This document shows, piece by piece, positions 8,355-11,718 of a stretch of 11,718 nt of DNA (position 1 is the first letter of the stretch; the number at the start of each line of letters is the position of its first letter). A program made the position numbers and the translations under genes. Under the pieces are notes generated by a model, which searched no databases, was not told where the DNA came from, and saw nothing but the letters and a program-made list of their open reading frames with translations. Origin of the DNA: CAJBLF01 sp964463255 (GTDB taxonomy: Bacteria; Patescibacteriota; Gracilibacteria; Absconditabacterales; Absconditicoccaceae). The stretch is taken from NCBI GenBank assembly GCA_964463255.1, contig CAYXBC010000056.1:1-11718 (forward strand). The letters run 5' to 3'.

Positions 8355-8729
8355 TTATTTCTTAAGTACTGGTCTCACTTTGGATCTTCCAAGGAGTTTC
8401 TTTGCTGTTCTAGCGTTCTTTCTTGTCGATTGACCTCTGACAGGAAGTCCGAGATTATGTCTCATTCCTCTATAACATTTGATTTCCTTGAGCCTCTTGA
8501 TAGCAAATGCTATCTCTCTCTTGAGATCATTTTCGAGGACATACTTGGATATCTGTTCAAGAATCTTTTTCTGTTCGTCTTCGGAAATATCCTTCACCTT
8601 CTTGAGATGAGAGATTTGTGCATTATCGAGAAGAGTTTTGGATCTCTTGAGTCCGATACCATACAAGGAAGTGAGTCAGATCCAGATTGATTTATTTTCT
8701 GGCAGGACGTGTCATGATAGTCTAAACAT
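8355..8729 (-). CDS. rpsM: 30S ribosomal protein S13 (uS13)
   Basis: uS13 of the small-subunit head, which forms inter-subunit bridges; 124 residues. With TGA as Gly the N-terminus reads MFRLSGHVLPENKSIWIGLT, which aligns with the family start MARIAGVDIPxNKRVxIALT, then SLYGIGLKRSKTLL. The C-terminal RNA-binding signature is CYRGMRHNLGLPVRGQSTRK. The start at 8729 was chosen because only it gives this conserved beginning; the ATG at 8666 is internal. The second TGA encodes Gly in IWI-G-LT. The gene follows rpmJ after 26 bases. Confidence 0.95.
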
Positions 8730-8755
8730 GCGATGAGAAATAACAAAAAATAAAA

Positions 8756-8872
8756 TTATCCTTGTCTTGCTTTGTGTCTAGGATTCTTTTTGCATACAAC
8801 ATAAAGTATGCCCTTTCTTTTCACTATCTGGCAATACATACATCTTTTGTGAAGTGAGGATTTGACTTTCAT
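8756..8872 (-). CDS. rpmJ: 50S ribosomal protein L36 (bL36)
   Basis: bL36, 38 residues, the usual size. It begins MKVKSSLHKRCMYC and ends NPRHKARQG, the family's ENPRHKQRQG tail. The zinc ligands Cys11, Cys14, Cys27 and His33 are all present, so this is the zinc-binding (C+) type. It has no TGA codon. It lies between infA and rpsM, the normal order. No Shine-Dalgarno is visible upstream. Confidence 0.96.
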   Translation of the reverse strand: MKVKSSLHKRCMYCQIVKRKGILYVVCKKNPRHKARQG

Positions 8873-8902
8873 AGCAATGGAAGTAATGGGATATAAAGGC
8901 GA

Positions 8903-9136
8903 TTATCTCTTGTAATCATTGTATCTAAAGATGATACGTCATTGTCACATATCATATTGGTTGATCTCTAATTTGACTCGGTCTCAGGGGATGATAGAGA
9001 TATTGGATTGACTCATCCTTCATGATTTCTTACAACGGACAAGGGTATCGACTTCCTTGAGCCTGACTTTGAAGAATCATGCAGGCAAGACTTCTAGGAC
9101 TTCTCCATCTCGTTCCAAAACTCATTCTTTACCCAT
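8903..9136 (-). CDS. infA: Translation initiation factor IF-1
   Basis: IF-1, which binds the 30S A-site during initiation; 77 residues forming a single S1-like OB fold. It aligns end to end with the family: MGKEGVLERDGEVLEVLPAG (family MAKED.IE.EG.V.E.LPN..F.V.L), then the IIPGDRVKLEINQYD and GRIIFRY landmarks (family ILPGDKV.VELSPYDL..GRI.YR). Six of its glycines are TGA, a very high density for so short a gene; in the standard code nothing recognisable remains. Its ATG overlaps the rplU stop by 8 bases (ATGGGTAA), which suggests translational coupling. It is followed by rpmJ after 30 bases. Confidence 0.95.
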
Positions 9137-9452
9137 TAATTTCGATCTTTTTAACGGTTAAAAGCGATTGGTGAGGTCTGAATCAGATTGTTCTCTGGTA
9201 TCTATTTTTCCTCTTGAACTTTATGATTCTGATTTTGTCGCCTTTTTGGTGCTTATCAATAACACATTCGACCTTAGCTTTGGGAAGATAAGGAGTACCG
9301 AGAATTACTTTCTCGCCTTTCTCGTCGAATACAAGAAGCACTTTATCAATCGTCAAAGTCGCTCATTCATCAAGTTCGACAGAATCAACCGTTATGGTAT
9401 CTCATTCCTGGACTATATATTGGTGTCCTTTGAGTTCTACGACAGCATACAT
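9129..9452 (-). CDS. rplU: 50S ribosomal protein L21 (bL21)
   Basis: bL21 of the large subunit; 107 residues, the normal length. The start MYAVVELKGHQYIVQEGDTI matches the family MYAVIxTGGKQYxVxEGDxI, followed by IDKVLLVFDEKGEKVILGTP and the KFKRKNRYQRTIGFRPHQSL region (family fKyKrRKnYrrk.GHRQ). Three TGAs are Gly, including the one in TI-G-FRPH, the family's GHRQ position. rplU normally precedes rpmA (L27); here it sits upstream of infA, with which it overlaps by 8 bases. A plus-strand frame over this region is only a shadow. Confidence 0.93.
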
Positions 9453-9497
9453 GACAACTAAATTTATAATTTAAAATGTATAATTCAAAATATATGT

Positions 9498-9761
9498 CTA
9501 CACAATCTTTCAGAGCTGTGCAAGCGTATTGTACTTCTTTTTATTAGTTCTGTATGCATGAGAGACGATAGCTTTGAGCCTCCTGTATCTTCTAGCACTA
9601 GGAAACTTATAGGAAACGAATTTCCTGTATCGTTTGGTATTATAATGCTTCTGTTTCTTAGCTTTATCTAAGATGTGAGATGCCCATAATTCCTTCTTGT
9701 AGAAGGATATCATCCTTTCATTGGTGTTGAGATCTCAAGTCCTTCGAATAGTGAATCCCAT
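9498..9761 (-). CDS. Small basic protein, putative ribosomal protein S21 (bS21)
   Basis: 87 residues, very rich in Lys, Arg and Tyr, in the ribosomal cluster 45 bases before rplU. The start MGFTIRRTGDLNTNERMISF and the middle HILDKAKKQKHYNTKRYRKF follow the bS21 pattern (V.VR..E....ALRRFKR.....G.L...RKR.FYEKP..KRKRK) only loosely; the spacing of the 'FYKKELWASHIL' helix and the basic tail fit best. The usual bS21 is 58-70 residues, so this one is long. Two TGAs are read as Gly (one before DLNTN, one in the terminal LGKIV). It is probably a ribosomal protein; bS21 is the best guess, and a lineage-specific r-protein is the alternative. It is the first gene after the non-coding interval, so a promoter probably lies in 9762-9830 (a TATATT -10-like word is visible on the minus strand). 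Confidence 0.6.
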
Positions 9762-9839
9762 GAATAAAAAATTGATAAATAAAAAAAAGTTTTTAGCCGT
9801 GTGAATATATAACTATTCCATCAAAATGCAAGACCTTTT

Positions 9840-10020
9840 TTAGGAGTTAGCCGGATAGATGACAATATTCCGTCTTACTCAGCATTCATTTCGACGTCTA
9901 AAGGGAGTAGCTCGCAGCTGAAATAGGGTCCCAAAGTATGGAGGGACAGGCCGTCACACCGAGCGCAAAGGTCGGGTGGGTTCATTATTGGTTGCGAGGT
10001 TTCTAACTGTGGTAATAGGT
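9840..10020. ncRNA. Hairpin-rich non-coding block of unknown identity
   Basis: The stretch 9762-10027 has no plausible gene on either strand but is more GC-rich and structured than other spacers. Visible stems (plus strand): AGCT/AGCT at 9909-9919; GTCCC/GGGAC at 9928-9947 with a 10-base loop; CAC(A)CCGA/TCGGGTG at 9955-9978, 7 bp with one bulged A. The word AAAGGGAGTAGC (from about 9900) resembles the opening of the yybP-ykoY manganese riboswitch, but the closing strand of that fold is missing and no plus-strand gene follows. Read on the minus strand it could be the leader of the bS21-rplU operon or an independent small RNA. I cannot assign strand or family. RNase P RNA, tmRNA and SRP RNA hallmarks were looked for and not found. 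Confidence 0.35.
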
Positions 10021-10027
10021 AATAGAG

Positions 10028-10154
10028 ATTGAGTTGCCCGGAGCCGGAATCGAATTTACCAACCTAAGGTTGGCCGGCAAGTTAAGGTCATAAATTGAGT
10101 TGCCCGGAGCCGGAATCGAATTTACCAACCTAAGGTTGGCCGGCAAGTTAAGGT
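10028..10154 (-). repeat. Two tRNA-Leu 3'-end repeats carrying a 19-nt hairpin insert
   Basis: Two 61-bp copies (10028-10088 and 10094-10154, 66 bases apart) follow tRNA-Leu on the minus strand. Each repeats the tRNA's T-stem, T-loop, 3' acceptor strand and the ACTCAAT that follows it. Between the 5' T-stem strand (GCCGG) and the T-loop (TTCGATT), each carries the module seen on the plus strand as TTTACCAACCTAAGGTTGG (10055-10073 and 10121-10139), whose CCAACC/GGTTGG arms form a hairpin. Both copies are identical over the 61 bases, so the duplication is recent or homogenised. The 5' half of the tRNA (acceptor 5' strand, D-arm, anticodon) is absent, so these are not functional tRNA genes. The same module recurs in the array at 11433. 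Confidence 0.9.
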
Positions 10155-10165
10155 ATAGATTGAGT

Positions 10166-10249
10166 TGCCCGGAGCCGGAATCGAACCGGCAAGGTATTAC
10201 TACCGAGGGATTTTAAGTCCCTTGTGTCTACCAATTTCACCATCCGGGC
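10166..10249 (-). tRNA. tRNA-Leu (anticodon UAA)
   Basis: 84-nt type II tRNA. The 7-bp acceptor stem GCCCGGA/TCCGGGC has discriminator A. The D-arm contains AATTGGTAGACAC, typical of leucine tRNAs. The anticodon stem AGGGA/TCCCT holds the loop CTTAAAA, giving anticodon TAA. The long variable arm (CGGTAGTAATACCTT) is a leucine hallmark, and the T-arm is GCCGG-TTCGATT-CCGGC. CCA is not encoded (the DNA continues ACTC), so it must be added enzymatically. It lies 43 bases after rplT in the same direction, so it may be excised from the infC-rpmI-rplT transcript. Two decayed or engineered-looking copies of its 3' end follow directly. Confidence 0.96.
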
Positions 10250-10255
10250 GAGCAT

Positions 10256-10269
10256 GCCCTTTGCAGGGC
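10256..10269 (-). other. GNRA-type hairpin between rplT and tRNA-Leu
   Basis: On the minus strand GCCCT-GCAA-AGGGC forms a 5-bp stem capped by a GCAA (GNRA) tetraloop, ending 6 bases before the tRNA 5' end. There is no T-run, so it is not a classical terminator. It may guide tRNA 5' processing or protect the 3' end of the infC-rpmI-rplT mRNA after cleavage. A second weak stem (GCGA/TCGC, about 10275-10292) lies next to the rplT stop. Confidence 0.5.
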
Positions 10270-10292
10270 GATTAAGCGACTGTACCATCGCT

Positions 10293-10640
10293 TTACTTGC
10301 TTATCTCTGTGTACACTTTGTCGAATACTTCAGGGAAGGCTATTGCTACATTGGAAAGTACTTTTCTATCGAGGATGACATGTTTCTTGGTCATACTACC
10401 GACGAACAAACTATACTTTGATCCTTTCTCTCTGACACTAGCAGAAAGTCTTTCAATCCGAAGTCTTCTGAAGTCTCTCTTCTTCTCTTTTCTGTTTTTG
10501 TAAGCGTGTTGTCATTGTTTTACCAATGCCAATCTCACTTGTTTGTAGACAGTACCTCTTCAGAGTCTAAACCCCTTTGCGAGACTGATGAATTTTTTAT
10601 GTCTTCTTTGTCTTTGAAGCCCATTAGTTACTTTTACCAT
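10293..10640 (-). CDS. rplT: 50S ribosomal protein L20 (bL20)
   Basis: bL20, an rRNA-binding protein needed for 50S assembly and, in many bacteria, the autogenous repressor of the infC-rpmI-rplT operon; 115 residues. Signatures are QRQRRHKKFISLAKGFRLGR (family RKRHKKVLKLAKGYRGAR), HAYKNRKEKKRDFRRLRIER (family YAYRDRRxRKRDFRRLWIxR) and LDRKVLSNVAI (family LDRKVLADLA). Two TGAs are read as Gly (RL-G-RGTV and KQ-G-QHA). It starts 5 bases after rpmI, which indicates tight coupling. It is followed by tRNA-Leu. Confidence 0.96.
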
Positions 10641-10645
10641 CTGTA

Positions 10646-10846
10646 CTATTGATTATAAGGAAATAAAGTTTTCACTTTCTTTACATAAGTTTTATCCAAT
10701 GCAACACCATATCAACCAGTTTTGTTGTTGTCTCATTTGTTGGTCAATAAGTGATTATTGCATGCTTTCTTGAATAATACCTTTCATGTAGAGGTAATCT
10801 TGAATCTCTTTTTAGCTCACGAATGAGTCTTGAGTCATTTTCCCAT
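10646..10846 (-). CDS. rpmI: 50S ribosomal protein L35 (bL35)
   Basis: bL35, 66 residues, the usual size. It reads MGKGLKTHSGAKKRFKITST and GKVLFKKACNNHLLTNK, matching the family's MPKMKTHxGAxKRFKxTGxGKxxRxxAxxxHLLxxK. The end VKKVKTLFPYNQ matches the L35 tail VxKxLPY. Five TGAs are read as Gly, which hides the gene completely in the standard code. The stop is TAG. It starts 4 bases after infC and ends 5 bases before rplT, the near-universal infC-rpmI-rplT operon. Confidence 0.95.
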
Positions 10847-10850
10847 GGGA

Positions 10851-11402
10851 TTATTTACTGAATAAAATGATGCTGTATCCTTGAGCTTCCTGTTTCGGAG
10901 TTTCAAATTGGGATTTGCCATATTCGGCAAGCGTATTCTTTATGCCTATGAGTCTTTCGACAGCTTTGTTGGCATAAATTTTCTCCCTTCACTTCAACTT
11001 GATGAAGAATTTGACGTTATATCTCTCCTTGAGGAATTCTATAGCTTTTTTGATTTTCAATTGGAGATCATTTTCTCCAATAGCATAATTGATTTTTATC
11101 TCTTTAAGGACGGTTGGTTTCATAGTCTTCTTTTTTTCTCTATCATCCTTTCCTTTCTGATACATGTATTTCCCATAATCCACCATCCTTACAGTAGAGG
11201 TCATGGTAGTCTGGTCATATCTCAGCTGGACAAGATCAAGGCCTTGTTCATCAGCCATCTCAAGCGCTCTTTTCCTAGGAAATGTTCAGATATTTTTTCA
11301 TGCTTCATCCACGATGACAATATTTGGCGCCTTAATATTTTCGTTAAGGTAGACCATAAATGTCCTATCTCTATTGAAGGTATTGCTTGGTCTTGTATCC
11401 AT
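10851..11402 (-). CDS. infC: Translation initiation factor IF-3
   Basis: IF-3, which prevents premature subunit joining and checks initiator tRNA; 183 residues, a normal two-domain length. N-domain: VYLNENIKAPNIVIVDEAGK (family R(V)NExIRxPExRLIDxxGxxxG), PRKRALEMADEQGLDLVQLR and VRMVDYGKYMYQK (family CRIMDYGKFKYEQ). C-domain: KPTVLKEIKINYAIGENDLQ (family KExKxRPxIDxHDxx), then FFIKLKGREKIYANKA (family RFRGREMxH). Three TGAs are Gly, including the LK-G-RE glycine of the C-domain. The ATG at 11402 is the first in frame; the ATG about 12 bases further upstream is out of frame. The leader of about 30 bases has no Shine-Dalgarno and begins right at the first repeat unit of the 11433 array. Confidence 0.96.
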
Positions 11403-11432
11403 ACAATATTCATGGGATAAAAGCTGATGTTT

Positions 11433-11718
11433 CGCTCCCGGCGGGGTTCGAATTTACCAACCTTTGGTTGGCACGCGATCTTCACCGTGAATAAATACTA
11501 ATGATAAGTATTTTTCGCTCCCGGCGGGGTTCGGATTTACCGACCTTCGGTTGGCGCGCGATCTTCACCGTGAATGAATACTAATGATAAGTATTTTTCG
11601 CTCCCGGCGGGGTTCGGATTTACCGACCTTCGGTTGGCGCGCGATCTTCACCGTGAATGAATACTAATGATAAGTATTTTTCGCTCCCGGCGGGGTTCGA
11701 ATTTACCAACCTTTGGTT
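11433..11718 (-). repeat. 83-bp tandem array of tRNA-3'-end-like units with a hairpin insert
   Basis: Four units start at 11433, 11516, 11599 and 11682 (the last cut by the window edge), exactly 83 bases apart. Read on the minus strand each has TTCAC-C-GTGAA-type dyad sequence, a T-stem 5' strand GCG(T/C)G, the module CCAACC-NNN-GG(T)(T/C)GG-TAAA, a T-loop TTCGAAC (or TCCGAAC), T-stem CCCGC, acceptor strand CGGGAGC and G, then an AT-rich hairpin AATACT/AGTATT. Units 1 and 4 agree where both are visible, as do units 2 and 3; the two types differ at five positions, all transitions. The modules lie at 11453-11471, 11536-11554, 11619-11637 and 11702 to the edge. The array lies 30 bases upstream of infC and continues beyond the window. 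No unit has the 5' half of a tRNA. Confidence 0.92.

Noticed and set aside
8694..8715. rpsM start at the ATG reading MTRPARK
   Set aside because: That frame stops after seven codons; the S13 N-terminus is restored only from the ATG at 8729 with TGA as Gly.
9900..10020. yybP-ykoY manganese riboswitch on the plus strand
   Set aside because: The opening word matches well, but the complementary closing strand (GACCTTT type) is absent and no plus-strand gene follows; kept only as a resemblance.
10055..10139. Integron attC sites
   Set aside because: The short symmetric hairpins lack the paired R/L boxes and the cassette ORFs expected between attC sites.
10028..10154. Additional tRNA-Leu genes
   Set aside because: Only the T-arm and the 3' acceptor strand are present; there is no D-arm, anticodon arm or 5' acceptor strand.
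10881..11420. 179-codon plus-strand ORF over infC
   Set aside because: The opposite strand encodes an unmistakable IF-3; the plus-strand product is a Phe/Ser-rich shadow.
11433..11718. CRISPR array
   Set aside because: Units are contiguous 83-mers with no unique spacers, and no cas genes are in view.

Overview
This AT-rich window comes from a bacterium that reads UGA as glycine (genetic code 25). Nearly every conserved ribosomal gene here is interrupted by in-frame TGA in the standard code, and the TGAs fall where the family has glycine: S9 VSG-G-GISGQ, L13 KVL-G-RL, the RpoA N-terminus, L35 and IF-1. Only TAA and TAG end genes. Code 25 is known from the candidate phyla Gracilibacteria (BD1-5/GN02) and Absconditabacteria (SR1), so the host is most likely one of these. 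Once TGA is read as Gly, the fragmented ORFs merge into complete genes of normal length.

Layout. (1) Positions 1-4040, plus strand: a terminator-like hairpin, an almost perfect sigma70-type promoter (TTGACA-17-TATAAT), a small helical protein, and a 1137-residue protein with about 40 in-frame TGA codons. The large protein has a peptidoglycan-binding-like motif near its N-terminus, hydrophobic Gly/Ala-rich central segments, a long charged coiled coil with an internal DNA duplication, and a short C-terminal membrane-like segment. A terminator follows. (2) Positions 4080-4620, minus strand: one small unrecognised gene with its own promoter and terminator. (3) Positions 4620-9761, minus strand: a translation/transcription cluster in the order (putative bS21)-rplU-infA-rpmJ-rpsM-rpsK-rpsD-rpoA-rplQ-rplM-rpsI. 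(4) Positions 9762-10165: a non-coding interval with a hairpin-rich block of unknown identity and two copies of a tRNA-Leu 3'-end-derived repeat. (5) Positions 10166-11402, minus strand: infC-rpmI-rplT followed by tRNA-Leu(UAA). (6) Positions 11433-11718 (window edge): an 83-bp tandem array, just upstream of infC.

The most unusual feature is the pair of repeat arrays that bracket infC-rpmI-rplT-tRNA-Leu. Each unit, read on the minus strand, looks like the T-arm plus 3' acceptor strand of a tRNA into which the same 19-nt hairpin module (plus strand TTTACCAACCTNNGGTTGG, with small variants) has been placed exactly between the 5' strand of the T-stem and the T-loop. The two arrays use different tRNA backbones (tRNA-Leu, and another whose acceptor 3' strand is CGGGAGC) but the same module at the same junction. 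I know of no described element like this.

The cluster supplies ribosomal proteins, initiation factors IF-1 and IF-3, RNA polymerase alpha and a leucine tRNA, so it is core information-processing machinery. Shine-Dalgarno sequences are not recognisable upstream of the genes I checked.
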